Part shown: piece after piece, positions 49,687 through 59,124 of the stretch
Layout: every line of letters starts with the position of its first letter
Position numbering within the stretch: position 1 is the first letter of the stretch
Source: Atopobium sp034113385
GTDB taxonomy: Bacteria; Actinomycetota; Coriobacteriia; Coriobacteriales; Atopobiaceae
Assembly (NCBI RefSeq): GCF_034113385.1
Contig: NZ_JAXEXL010000018.1
Span: 1-62,396 of the forward strand
Length of the DNA stretch: 62,396 nt
Reading direction: 5' to 3'
Notes under the pieces: model-generated
Databases searched by the model: none
The model's input: the letters and a program-made list of their open reading frames with translations, nothing else
Told to the model about the DNA's origin: nothing
Made by a program: the position numbers and the translations under genes

Positions 49687-50904
49687 CTATATCTCCTCAC
49701 GCTGAGCGATGGGTGAATCATCGGATGGATTAATAGATGGATTATTGGATGGATACGCAGCTACAAAACTCTGTGGATCTTGCAGACACAACTGCTGCAA
49801 AAGCTGGGAAGCTTGTTGTGCCGTAAGGGATGGCACAAGTTTAAAGTTTGTTGCCAATGATGAAGGAAGTGCATTGGCCACAGATGACAAAGACATAAAC
49901 TCTGCTGGAATAGCAGCCGTTGTGCGAACCACATAATCGCTGGTAAGCAACGTGCAGTCATAGGTTTTATGGGTAGTAATACGGTAGACAGGATGCATAC
50001 CTGCAGCACAATCCAACATGTCTTGTACCATAGCGTTGCCCGTTGGCAAGCTCCCAGCACCTTGCCCACAAAACGTAAGTTCTCCAATGGACGTGCCTAT
50101 AGCGGTAGCACTATTAAAATTGTTGGGAACGTGAGCCTCCAACGCAGATAGAGGCAACACCACGGGCTGCACCGCCAGCGCATATGCCTCATTGGTAGCG
50201 ACGCCTTGGCCCATGAGCTTAACAGCAAAGCCACACGATGCCAGCGCATCCATATCCGCACGAGTAAGCGTACGAATACCTAAGGTAGGGATACTAGATG
50301 TGCAAAAGACATCAAAAGCAATTGCCGCAGAAATGATGGTTTTATTGGCAACATCAATGCCATCAATATCCGCAGATGGGTCTGCCTCTGCATAACCCAA
50401 TGCCTGTGCAGTACAAAGCGCCTCAGCAAAACTATCCTGAGAGTGCGCCATGCGGTCCAAAATATAATTGGACGTGCCATTAAGAATGCCGCTAAAAGAT
50501 GATATGGCATCTATGCGACGCATTTTACGCAAACCAGCAATCCAGGGCATACCGCCACCCGTCGTTGCTTCTAGGTATAAGCCAACGCCATGTTCTGCTG
50601 CAGTACGAGCAAATATGTCAAAGTTTTGAGCCACAACCGCCTTGTTGGCGGTTACCACATGTTTGCCCGCTTCAAGTGCAGCCAAGATATAGCTACGTGC
50701 TGGTTCTATGCCCCCCATACATTCCGCCACGAGCTCCACGCTTGTATCGGCAAGAATGGAATCAAATGCATCCGTATCACGCGGGTCAGAAAGTTTTCCA
50801 GGGCGCTTAAGGATGTGTGTAATCTGTAATGTGGGACATGAGCTGGACACAATATGGTCCACACCTCGCCCTACCGTTCCGTATCCGAGCAAGGCAATAT
50901 TCAT
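49687..50904 (-). CDS. hom: Homoserine dehydrogenase, without ACT domain
   Basis: 405 aa from the ATG at 50904 (MNIALLGYGTVGRGVDHIV), whose ribosome binding site is weak (TTGGAACGC). NAD(P) binds at GYGTVGRGV, the catalytic Lys lies in TANKAVVA, and the signature EATTGGGMPWIAGLRKM and GILNGTSNYILDRM are clear. Family members of about 430-450 aa usually end in an ACT domain for threonine inhibition. Here the protein stops after a Pro/Ser/Asn tail (YPSNNPSINPSDDSP), so that control seems lost or shortened. It heads the minus-strand unit and diverges from thrC across a 113-bp gap. Confidence 0.93.
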   Translation of the reverse strand: MNIALLGYGTVGRGVDHIVSSSCPTLQITHILKRPGKLSDPRDTDAFDSILADTSVELVAECMGGIEPARSYILAALEAGKHVVTANKAVVAQNFDIFARTAAEHGVGLYLEATTGGGMPWIAGLRKMRRIDAISSFSGILNGTSNYILDRMAHSQDSFAEALCTAQALGYAEADPSADIDGIDVANKTIISAAIAFDVFCTSSIPTLGIRTLTRADMDALASCGFAVKLMGQGVATNEAYALAVQPVVLPLSALEAHVPNNFNSATAIGTSIGELTFCGQGAGSLPTGNAMVQDMLDCAAGMHPVYRITTHKTYDCTLLTSDYVVRTTAAIPAEFMSLSSVANALPSSLATNFKLVPSLTAQQASQLLQQLCLQDPQSFVAAYPSNNPSINPSDDSPIAQREEI

Positions 50905-51017
50905 GCGCGTTCCAATCGATTGAACGTTTCCAGTTGGTAGCCAAACACCCACAAAGTTCCTTTTACCGTTACTATATGCATAGGTTTGCTTAAATTGCTA
51001 TAGCTATGGAGTAGCTT

Positions 51018-52499
51018 ATGAGTACTTTTTACCACAGCACGCGTTCTACACATGAACTATTAACAAGTAAGCAAGCAATTTTACAAGGTATTGCCGCTGA
51101 CGGAGGGTTGTTTATCTGTGACAATCTGGCAGATAAACGCGTGGACCTTCAAACCATTTGTAACAATAGCTTCATGCACAATGCCATATTGATACTGCAC
51201 ACTTTATTGGATGATTTTACGGCTCAAGAGGTAGAGAAGTGCGTGGAGGCAGCTTATGGCACCAGCTTTGATAGCCCCGCCATAACGCCTGTTACTCCTT
51301 TGGGCACATCATGGGTACTTGAGCTGTGGCATGGCCCTACCAGCGCTTTTAAAGATATCGCCCTGCAAATGCTTCCACAGCTTATGCGTGTTTCTAGGCA
51401 TGGTGATGGCCGCAACGTCATGATTGTGACTGCTACCTCAGGAGATACAGGTAAGGCTGCCCTAGCTGGTTTTGCAGATGTTGCTGGCACAGGCATTACC
51501 GTGTTTTATCCTGAAGGCAAAGTCTCTGACGTGCAGCGATTGCAGATGGTAACCCAAACTGGCAACAACGTTGCCGTAAGCGGTGTTGCGGGCAATTTTG
51601 ATGACATCCAAACACAGGTTAAACATATTTTTGCCAACCGCAAGTTAGCAGAACGACTTGCTGCTCACAACATTGTTTTATCAAGCGCAAACTCCATCAA
51701 TATTGGCAGGCTCGTACCTCAGGTGGTCTACTACTTTGACGCCTATGCACAGCTCGTTCGTTCAGGAGCATTAACGCTGGGCGACCCCCTTGAGTTTTAT
51801 GTCCCAACGGGCAATTTTGGCAATGTGCTTGCCGGTTACTTTGCCAAGCTTATGGGTCTGCCCATAGCAAAACTTACCGTTGCTTCCAACGCCAATGATG
51901 TGTTGTTTGATTTTATTCGTACCGGAGTCTATGACCGCCGCCGTGCTTTTAACAAGACCATCTCTCCCTCTATGGACATCTTGGTTTCTTCCAATTTGGA
52001 GCGCTTGCTCTACCTGCTTTCCAATGGCGATTGTGAGCGCATTAGCAGCTATATGACTCAGTTATCAGAACAAGGCTTCTATCGCATTAGCAAAGATCTT
52101 CTCAGCGCCTTGCAAGATACCTTTGCCTGTGGCCGCGCTGATGACACCCAAACACGTGCTGCCATCCATAAGGCCTGGACTAACGAGAAGGTCCTTTTAG
52201 ATACCCACACCGCCGTTGCCACGAGTGTTATGGACGCAGTTCAGCCAGCTTGTGCATGCCGTGTAGTACTTGCTACTGCCAACGCATATAAGTTTTCTGC
52301 AGATGTGCTTGAGGCTGTAACCGGCACAGCTTGCACACGTTCTGGCTTTGAAGCCATGCGTGAACTGCAACGCCTCACGGGCATTCCTGCACCACAACAA
52401 CTGAGCAGCCTGCATACTGCACAGGTATTGCATCCCCACGTATGTTCCATTGATGCCATGGGAGCTGTTGTATCCGCTGCGTGTGAGAAGAGTTTTTAA
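51018..52499 (+). CDS. thrC: Threonine synthase
   Basis: 493-aa PLP enzyme that makes threonine from O-phosphohomoserine. The PLP lysine is in ELWHGPTSAFKDIALQMLPQ, phosphate-binding TATSGDTGKAALAGF follows, and SANSINIGRLVPQVVYY and VPTGNFGNVLAGYFAKLM are type-2 threonine synthase marks. The N-terminal YHSTRS and ADGGLFI segment is normal. The ATG has GGAGTAGCTT. Its stop shares one base with the thrB ATG (TAATG), so the pair is coupled. With hom/lysC/asd across the gap it completes the aspartate-to-threonine route. Confidence 0.96.
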   Translation: MSTFYHSTRSTHELLTSKQAILQGIAADGGLFICDNLADKRVDLQTICNNSFMHNAILILHTLLDDFTAQEVEKCVEAAYGTSFDSPAITPVTPLGTSWVLELWHGPTSAFKDIALQMLPQLMRVSRHGDGRNVMIVTATSGDTGKAALAGFADVAGTGITVFYPEGKVSDVQRLQMVTQTGNNVAVSGVAGNFDDIQTQVKHIFANRKLAERLAAHNIVLSSANSINIGRLVPQVVYYFDAYAQLVRSGALTLGDPLEFYVPTGNFGNVLAGYFAKLMGLPIAKLTVASNANDVLFDFIRTGVYDRRRAFNKTISPSMDILVSSNLERLLYLLSNGDCERISSYMTQLSEQGFYRISKDLLSALQDTFACGRADDTQTRAAIHKAWTNEKVLLDTHTAVATSVMDAVQPACACRVVLATANAYKFSADVLEAVTGTACTRSGFEAMRELQRLTGIPAPQQLSSLHTAQVLHPHVCSIDAMGAVVSAACEKSF

Positions 52500-53431
52500 T
52501 GGTTTGTATAACCGTACCTGCTACCTCGGCAAACTTAGGCGTTGGCTTTGACTGTTTGGGCATGGCCTTAAACCTATACGCACGATTTAGCTTTGAGTGC
52601 GCAGACGAACTGAGTATTGACGGCTGTGATCCGCGTTTTTGCACTGCCGACAATCTTGTATGGACCAGTTTTTGTAACACCCTAACTGAGTTGGGACACA
52701 CGCCCTTTCCCGTACATCTAACCATAGATTCTGGCATCCCTCTATCGGGTGGCTTAGGATCAAGCTCTGCTTGCGTCGTAGCAGGCGTTGTAGCAGCACA
52801 AATCCTCAGCGGTCGTGCTTACAACCAAGCATTTACCTTAGATATGGCCACTCAGTTGGAAGGCCATCCTGATAACGTAGCTCCCGCCATTATGGGTGGG
52901 CTAGTAAGCTCGTTTACTGCTCCTATAGATACCTCCGCTGCCCCTGCCAACACCACCGATGAACGCTTCCAGAGCAAGGTTTTCTCGACTCACTTTGATG
53001 TATGCGCTGACCTGCATTTTATTACCATCGCTCCCCCCTATGAGGTGCGCACAGCAGATGCTAGACGCGTGCTACCCGCTACCGTTCCTTTTGAGGATGC
53101 CGTTTGGCAAATGGGGCGTGTAGTTGGCGTCATTGAGGCTTTAACCTCGGGAAATATGGAGCTTTTTGCGGCTGCCAATACAGACCGTCTTCATGAACCA
53201 TATCGTAAGCAACTTATTGCAGATTACGAACACCTGCGTACCTGCACATTGGCGCATGGTGCTGATGGCTTTATGATTTCTGGCTCTGGCTCAAGCATGA
53301 TTGCGGTTACCCATGAGCAAAAAACTGCAGAGGCACTTATGAGTGCCATCCGCAGTTCTTATCCAAACTATTGGGTACGTGATTTACGCGCAACTCAATC
53401 AGGAGTACAGATTAGCCCTGCTGCGCCATAA
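52499..53431 (+). CDS. thrB: Homoserine kinase
   Basis: 310-aa GHMP kinase that phosphorylates homoserine for ThrC. Motif 1 is ATSANLGVGFDCLGMALNLY, the ATP loop is PLSGGLGSSSACVVAGV, motif 3 is GADGFMISGSGSSMIAV. Start ATG overlaps the thrC stop by one base. The last 20 bp overlap, tail to tail, with the exported-protein gene on the minus strand (stop 53412), so there is no room for an ordinary terminator between them. Confidence 0.95.
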   Translation: MVCITVPATSANLGVGFDCLGMALNLYARFSFECADELSIDGCDPRFCTADNLVWTSFCNTLTELGHTPFPVHLTIDSGIPLSGGLGSSSACVVAGVVAAQILSGRAYNQAFTLDMATQLEGHPDNVAPAIMGGLVSSFTAPIDTSAAPANTTDERFQSKVFSTHFDVCADLHFITIAPPYEVRTADARRVLPATVPFEDAVWQMGRVVGVIEALTSGNMELFAAANTDRLHEPYRKQLIADYEHLRTCTLAHGADGFMISGSGSSMIAVTHEQKTAEALMSAIRSSYPNYWVRDLRATQSGVQISPAAP

Positions 53432-54872
53432 TTTGCTCCATAACAAATGAGTCATCCCTTGTTGAGGTAGGCTCAGTGGCTTCAGGCACATGCTTCATAT
53501 GGCGAGGCTTGTAGCTGCTCTTCTTAGTTGGCTGCAATACCTGTAGCCGTGTACTGGTACCACCATCAATAACACGCAGGTAATCATACTTCTTTGCATG
53601 TGCACCATATCGCTTGGAGCGAGCCTTTTCTTCCTCATCAGAAATCAGATATGCTACATAGCTTTTCTCATCCGTAATCTCAGGATGGTTAGCAGGAGCA
53701 CGGAAGTGCAGCACCTCGGTGCCGGGCTCAAGGAAGTCAGGTTCATCAAGCGCGTCCATGTCAAACGCGCTGGGCATCGCAGAAGGCGCAGCTTGTTTGG
53801 CTACTGACGCGGTGATTGGCGTAGCGACCGGTGTGTTAGATACCTGAGCGTCAGCGGTAATCTTGCTGTTGGCACTACCAGACTCAATGGTGGATACGCT
53901 GTTGGATTTTACAGCCTGGATACCATCAGATGTAGCACAAACCATTTGTCCCGTAAGCTCTACGGCAGCACTCGCCACAACAGGCTTAGGCGCAGAAGAC
54001 GGAATATTTACAGCAACGGAGCCGGTATCGTCGAGCTTCTCATCTAATGCGGCAAGGGCAAGCTCCCACATATCACGCTTGTTGCTTAACTCTTCACTTT
54101 CACGGCGCTCAGGGTACATGCCCAAGTCCAGGTGAGCCACACGAGAAACCACTTCTGCATGACGACGACGTGACTGAGCCTCTGCTGGCGTCGGCGTTTG
54201 AGGCTGAGGCACCGTTGGATCATCTGGCAACGATTCAAACAAGCTGCCACGGGTAATGTTGGGGCCAACGGTAGCCTCCCACCAAGTGGTTCCTACATCA
54301 CCAACAGAACCGTCGGCACGCTCGATGATGGGCAAGCCGTCCATCATACTGCCACTAAAGCGAGCTCCCAAACGCTCCAGCAGAGTAACCTTTACACCCT
54401 GCTGCTGGATGGCAACACGCTGCTTATAACGCTGTGTATCAACATAGTTCTGAGCAATTTGCTCGTAATCACGAGCTGCGTGAGCACCTGCAACAGCAGA
54501 GGAAGTCGCAGCCTGTGAGGACTTCTGAGTGGAAGTAGACAGGTTGGATGAAGGGCCGCCAGCAGCAGAGTCTTCGGCAGAAGTGCCGGCAAAAGAGGTC
54601 TCGGCGGAAGAGGCCATGTCATTCATCCGATGCCAAATGACATCTTCAGTTTGCCAAGAATTATCCATAGCCGCACGTTGCTTACGAACAACAGCATATG
54701 TGACACCCGCGATACCTGCACAGATTGCCAAAGCAGCGGGAATAATCACACGAGGACCAGGTAGCGAGGAAATAGTCTGAGCAGAAATGGCCATAGCGGT
54801 ACGCGGAACGCTCATACATACAGCGCTCACCAGTCCAGCATACACTGCTGGATGTGTACTATAGCGTTTCAT
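53412..54872 (-). CDS. Exported/anchored protein of unknown function
   Basis: 486 aa from the ATG at 54872 (AAGG eleven bases before; a TTG three codons upstream is possible). Residues 1-30 form a signal-type segment ending VPRTAMA, then a second hydrophobic helix (VIIPAALAICAGIAGVTYAVV) and RKQR, so two membrane passes or a cleaved signal plus anchor. The rest is hydrophilic, low in structure, Ser/Ala/Thr-rich, with one denser segment (GVKVTLLERLGARFSGSMM...GTTWWEATVGPN) and a basic end. No known domain recognised. It overlaps thrB by 20 bp at the 3' end and has a long, separate 5' region. Confidence 0.65.
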   Translation of the reverse strand: MKRYSTHPAVYAGLVSAVCMSVPRTAMAISAQTISSLPGPRVIIPAALAICAGIAGVTYAVVRKQRAAMDNSWQTEDVIWHRMNDMASSAETSFAGTSAEDSAAGGPSSNLSTSTQKSSQAATSSAVAGAHAARDYEQIAQNYVDTQRYKQRVAIQQQGVKVTLLERLGARFSGSMMDGLPIIERADGSVGDVGTTWWEATVGPNITRGSLFESLPDDPTVPQPQTPTPAEAQSRRRHAEVVSRVAHLDLGMYPERRESEELSNKRDMWELALAALDEKLDDTGSVAVNIPSSAPKPVVASAAVELTGQMVCATSDGIQAVKSNSVSTIESGSANSKITADAQVSNTPVATPITASVAKQAAPSAMPSAFDMDALDEPDFLEPGTEVLHFRAPANHPEITDEKSYVAYLISDEEEKARSKRYGAHAKKYDYLRVIDGGTSTRLQVLQPTKKSSYKPRHMKHVPEATEPTSTRDDSFVMEQIMAQQG

Positions 54873-55291
54873 ATTCCTCAATACCTTCCCTGCAAGACTT
54901 GCAAGGGCGGTAACAATCTTAGCTACGATATAAGGTTAGTCTTGCCATACCAGCTGACCAACACAAACACAACGGCGTAGTTTGTTTTAAGAGTGTGTAC
55001 CGTCGCTTGCTAAACCTAAGTTCAACATATCTTTTTTGAGTGTAGCGTGACTTGGACAAAAAACTATCGAGAAATACAAAATAGTAGGTAACTTTATAAT
55101 TTTTTTGCTACAAACGGGCAAAAAAGTTCGGTTTTAGCCCTCAATGCATCACGCCATAAACGTTGTGTCATGAGTAAGTTCTCAGCGCGTCGTGTCATTA
55201 TTAATTTTAATAATGACACGACAGAATCCAAAACAACCCACATCCCATCTTTATAAGCACCCCATTTTTGCAAGCGCCTCATCTTTGTACG
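54873..55291. other. Intergenic region upstream of the exported protein, downstream of rho
   Basis: No gene is supported. It contains the likely promoter area of the minus-strand exported-protein gene, an A/T-rich stretch near 55060-55130, and the fourth 36-bp palindrome at 55188. The rho terminator lies at its far edge (55292). Confidence 0.5.
55188..55223. repeat. Dispersed 36-bp palindrome, copy 4 (inverted)
   Basis: Arms CGTCGTGTCATTATTAA around TT; the outermost right base is A instead of G, so 16 pairs remain. It lies between the rho terminator and the exported-protein promoter. Confidence 0.88.
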
Positions 55292-55330
55292 CAAAAAACG
55301 GGCGCCCGCTACCTAAAGAGCGAGCGCCCG
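55292..55330 (-). terminator. Intrinsic terminator after rho
   Basis: Minus strand stem CGGGCGCTCGCT/AGCGGGCGCCCG with an 8-nt loop, followed by TTTTTTG. Confidence 0.93.
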
Positions 55331-55395
55331 AACATTACTCTGTATACGTTTGTATGTCTGCTTATGCAGTTACAAGACACGCGCTTCTATGAACC

Positions 55396-57543
55396 CTATA
55401 AAGCATCCACGTGCTCAGCGTTTTGAGCCTTCTTAGCAGAACGAATGAGGAACTCCTCATTGTTGTTAGTTGCTTTAAGTCCCTTAACCAGCGAAGACTC
55501 AGCACGCTCCACATTGTTCATGTTGGCAAGAATGCGGCGAATACCCCATACAAATGGCTGTAATGCTTGATCAATGAGTAGCTCCTCATTACGAGTGCCA
55601 GAAGCCACGGGGTCAATTGCCGGGAAGATGCGCTTATCGGCCAGATCACGATCAAGCTTAAGCTCCATATTGCCGGTGCCCTTAAACTCCTCGAAGATTA
55701 CCTCATCCATCTTCGAGCCCGTATCAATAAGCGCAGAGGCAATAATGGTGAGCGAGCCACCATTTTCTATGTTGCGCGCGGCACCCAAGAAGCGTTTGGG
55801 CGGATACAGTGCTGCAGAGTCTACACCACCAGACAAAATACGACCACTTGCAGGCTGCGCCAAGTTGTAAGCACGAGCAAGGCGTGTAATGGAGTCCAGT
55901 ACAACTACTACATCCCCGCCCAACTCTACCAGACGCTTTGCACGCTCAATTACCAGCTCGGAAACAGCGGTATGATTCTCGGCAGGCATATCAAAGGTGG
56001 ATGCCACAACCTCACCCTTGATGGAACGCTGCATATCCGTAACTTCCTCAGGACGCTCGTCCACCAAAAGACAAATAAGATGTACCTCGGGATTGTTGAC
56101 AGCAATAGACTGGCAAATATGCTTAAGCACCGTAGTTTTACCAGCTTTAGGGGGCGAAACAATCAGACCGCGCTGACCCTTACCAATAGGAGAAACCAAA
56201 TCAATTGCGCGACCCGTAATGGAATCCTTACCGTTTTCAAGTCTAAGCGGCTCATTAGGATAAATAGGCGTAAGGTCACGGAACTTGGGACGCTTACGAG
56301 CCTCCTCAGGCGTTAGACCATTAATGGATGTGATGCGTCCAACGGGAGGCAAAGATTTGTTAGTTCCACGAGCAGGAACTACAACGCCTTCAATATAATC
56401 GCCAGGTCGCAAGCTATATTGGCGAATCATCTGGCTAAAGATATACGCATCGTTAGGGCCATGCATATACCCATCGCAGCGAACAAACCCGTGGCCTTCC
56501 TTCTGGATTTCCAGCACGCCACAAACCTGCCTAAAGCCCTCAGCGCGAGCAGCTGCGGTATAAATCAACTCAATAAGGTCGGTCTTTTTAACGCCCACAA
56601 AATCAATGTCGAGCTCAGCAGCCTTAGTGCGCAGCTCAGCCACCTTCATCTCGGCCAATTGCTCACGGGTAAGCGACGGCTCTGCATTGGTGTCTACAAA
56701 ATTGTTACGACGATTGTTATTGCGACGGTTATTATTACGCTCATTGCGCGAAGTACGCTCATTACGAGTATCTTTATCATTGCGAGAATCGCGGTCATTT
56801 TGAGCATTGGAATTACGAGAAGAACCATTGTTGGCAGAACCTTGTACGTCCTGCAGATTTTTAACACTACGACCAGGACGTCCTGGGCGGCGGCGAGGAG
56901 CACGTGACTCTTGTTGCTCTGCTGGTGCATCTGCTGTAGGTGCCGCATCAGCTGATGTGTCCACGCTCTGTGCTGCAGCTACAAGAGCTGCTGCTTCCGC
57001 TTCCGAGAGAGTCTGCGTAGGAGCAGGCTCCACCTTATTGCTCCCCTTGGTATGACGTTGCGTACGCTTAGTCATTTTCTTAACGTCTTTACCCTTTGCA
57101 GTAGTTGTACTGCCAGACGTGGAGGACGCAGGAGAAGTGTTTGCGGTGGCATCCGTGTCTGACGCATGCAAGACCTGTGGCACTGGCGCTGATGTAGCTT
57201 GCGCAGCCTGTGTAGCTTGAGCTGCCTGTAGTGCTGCAAGCGCTGCCTCATAGGCGGCCTTCTCTGCTTTAGAAGGACGACCACGGCGACGCTTGGGCAA
57301 CACAATGGGCTCACCCCCAGCAGCGGTAATGCCCGCATTTGCCACCACAGCAGATGATGAGGGCACCATTGCTGGCGTAGACGCATCATCCGTTACAGCA
57401 GCAGAAGCAGCGGTTTTTTTGGTACGCCTCCGACGCGGTTTTGCAGGAGTAGTTTGGGTAGTCTGATTGATTTGGGTACTTTGAGTAGTTTGAGGTGCTT
57501 GAGATTGTTCTGATTGTTCGTTCTGGACAGTAGTGTCTGCCAC
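55396..57543 (-). CDS. rho: Transcription termination factor Rho with long N-terminal extension
   Basis: 715 aa; hexameric RNA-dependent ATPase. About 285 residues precede the normal N-terminus: Ala/Thr/Gln/Pro-rich, with an AT-hook-like KRRRGRPSKAEK and an Asn/Arg-rich block (RNNRRNNRR) near residues 260-280. Then come the Rho_N helices (ELRTKAAELDIDFVGVKKTDLIELI), the RNA-binding CSD (EGHGFVRCDGYMHGPNDAYI), Walker A SPPKAGKT, Walker B VVVVLDSITRLARAYN and the R-loop region GARNIENGGS. Such inserted N-termini occur in other actinobacterial Rho proteins and are linked to extra RNA binding and condensates; here that is inference. GTG start at 57543 with AAGGAGACAAAGC. Confidence 0.95.
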   Translation of the reverse strand: MADTTVQNEQSEQSQAPQTTQSTQINQTTQTTPAKPRRRRTKKTAASAAVTDDASTPAMVPSSSAVVANAGITAAGGEPIVLPKRRRGRPSKAEKAAYEAALAALQAAQATQAAQATSAPVPQVLHASDTDATANTSPASSTSGSTTTAKGKDVKKMTKRTQRHTKGSNKVEPAPTQTLSEAEAAALVAAAQSVDTSADAAPTADAPAEQQESRAPRRRPGRPGRSVKNLQDVQGSANNGSSRNSNAQNDRDSRNDKDTRNERTSRNERNNNRRNNNRRNNFVDTNAEPSLTREQLAEMKVAELRTKAAELDIDFVGVKKTDLIELIYTAAARAEGFRQVCGVLEIQKEGHGFVRCDGYMHGPNDAYIFSQMIRQYSLRPGDYIEGVVVPARGTNKSLPPVGRITSINGLTPEEARKRPKFRDLTPIYPNEPLRLENGKDSITGRAIDLVSPIGKGQRGLIVSPPKAGKTTVLKHICQSIAVNNPEVHLICLLVDERPEEVTDMQRSIKGEVVASTFDMPAENHTAVSELVIERAKRLVELGGDVVVVLDSITRLARAYNLAQPASGRILSGGVDSAALYPPKRFLGAARNIENGGSLTIIASALIDTGSKMDEVIFEEFKGTGNMELKLDRDLADKRIFPAIDPVASGTRNEELLIDQALQPFVWGIRRILANMNNVERAESSLVKGLKATNNNEEFLIRSAKKAQNAEHVDAL

Positions 57544-57572
57544 GCTTTGTCTCCTTCAAATGGATACTAAAA

Positions 57573-57605
57573 ATCAACACGGTGTTGATACAACTTGTGA
57601 AGTTG
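57573..57605 (-). promoter_or_regulatory. Twin hairpins in the rho 5' leader
   Basis: On the minus strand CAACTTcacAAGTTG is followed at once by ATCAACACcGTGTTGAT and TTTTTAG. The second is a 7-8-bp hairpin with a T tract, like a small intrinsic terminator, 30 bp before the rho start. Rho is autoregulated in other bacteria, so a transcript-attenuation role is plausible. Confidence 0.5.
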
Positions 57606-57708
57606 AAAAAGGAATAAGACTCAAAAAGTAGACAAGATAATTGAGCCATCAGCGAGTATATCATACAAGTAGTACCAATGCTGAAAAATACGTGACAAAT
57701 ACTTTAGC

Positions 57709-59124
57709 TTATGCGCGACAATGCTCTAGATCTATAACCGCATCGACTGTCTCATTAAGAAACTCTACATCGTGAGACACAATAAAGACAATATTATTCT
57801 TTTGTGATACCGCCTTAATAAGACGAGAAACGCTCAGCATGTTCTCATAATCCATGCCTGAAGTAGGCTCATCGAAATAGATAAAACGGGAGCCCTTAAA
57901 AAGGGTAGCTGCAATCACTACACGCTGTTTTTGCCCACCAGACAGGCTAAAAGGGTGACGTTCGCGCAACTCATACAGTGAAAGATCTTTAAGAAGCTGG
58001 TCTCGTGCTTGCAAATCATATTCTTTCATGCCAAGACAAACCTCACTTTGGACATCCTCGCTAAAGAGCTGATGATTAACATCCTGCATAACCAGTGACG
58101 AAGCAGCAAGACGTTTTTTTGCAGAAAGTTTCTTTGTGCCTAGAAAGATTTCTCCATGTGCGTACGCATTTACACCAATCATGGCGCGCACAAAGCTCGA
58201 CTTGCCGCAGCCATTGCGCCCAATAATGCCGTAAATATTACCCATCTCAAACGTAGTATGTTCCACCCGTAGTCCTGCCGATTGTCCAGGAAAATCCACA
58301 GAGAGAGATTGCAGGTACAAGCTACCATCCGTTTGATGTGGACATGATTCTTTTGTCTGTATCATAGGTACTGCAAGCGCTGTTTTCTTTACATCACGCA
58401 ATCCCAAGGCGCCTCGTTGTTCACCTGACCACGCCAACACATCTTGTACGCAATATTCCGTAACAGAACTATGCGTTACCACAAAAAACCGATCCACAAT
58501 ATCCATGAGGTAATATAAACGGTGCTCGGAAAGTATCAGCGAAACACCACGTTCTTTTAAAAGAACAAGCATGTTGTGAAACAAATCAATATACTGTGCA
58601 TCCAAATTAGAGGATGGCTCATCAAGCAAAATAATACCTGTGCCCGCAATATAGCACGAAGCAACACACAGGATTTGCTTTTCTCCGCCCGAGAGCTGAA
58701 AAATATTACGATCGAGCAAATGTTCTATGGGAAACAGCGTCAACATATCTTTAAGACGCCTATCCATCTCAGCGCGAGAAACCCCTGTGTTTTCTAAATA
58801 AAAGAGTAGCTCAAGCGTCGTGTCTACATTAAAGAAATGGGTCTTGGGATTTTGAAATACATTGGAGATAAGCTGTGCAATCTCAAAGACTTCAAGTGTA
58901 TGTATCTTTTGCCCATCAACAAGAATATCCCCATCTACGTGTGCTCCATCATAGCGAGGACCAAGTCCATTTATAGCATTGATAAGGGAAGTCTTTCCCG
59001 AGCCACTTTTGCCCGTAAAAACTGCACACTCACCATCATGGATTGTCAGCGAAATATCTTTAAGAATGCTAGAGCAAGCTGCTTCTTTACCATATGAAAT
59101 AGTAAGGTTTTTTATTTCAACCAT
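57709..59124 (-). CDS. ECF transporter ATPase, two fused ATP-binding domains
   Basis: 471-aa fusion of two ABC ATPases (EcfA1-EcfA2). Domain 1: Walker A FTGKSGSGKTSL, signature LSGGEKQ, Walker B ILLDEPSSNLD. Domain 2: Walker A GRNGCGKSSFV, signature LSGGQKQR, Walker B IYFDEPTSGMD, then a switch histidine VSHDVEF. It powers vitamin, metal or cofactor uptake with EcfT and an S component. Its ATG (after GGGAGGTCTCAC) overlaps the ecfT 3' end by 13 bp. Last gene of the three-gene operon. Confidence 0.93.
   Translation of the reverse strand: MVEIKNLTISYGKEAACSSILKDISLTIHDGECAVFTGKSGSGKTSLINAINGLGPRYDGAHVDGDILVDGQKIHTLEVFEIAQLISNVFQNPKTHFFNVDTTLELLFYLENTGVSRAEMDRRLKDMLTLFPIEHLLDRNIFQLSGGEKQILCVASCYIAGTGIILLDEPSSNLDAQYIDLFHNMLVLLKERGVSLILSEHRLYYLMDIVDRFFVVTHSSVTEYCVQDVLAWSGEQRGALGLRDVKKTALAVPMIQTKESCPHQTDGSLYLQSLSVDFPGQSAGLRVEHTTFEMGNIYGIIGRNGCGKSSFVRAMIGVNAYAHGEIFLGTKKLSAKKRLAASSLVMQDVNHQLFSEDVQSEVCLGMKEYDLQARDQLLKDLSLYELRERHPFSLSGGQKQRVVIAATLFKGSRFIYFDEPTSGMDYENMLSVSRLIKAVSQKNNIVFIVSHDVEFLNETVDAVIDLEHCRA

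Noticed and set aside
583..55223. The four palindromes as a CRISPR-like array
   Set aside because: Copies are tens of kilobases apart and inverted relative to each other; there are no spacers or cas genes.
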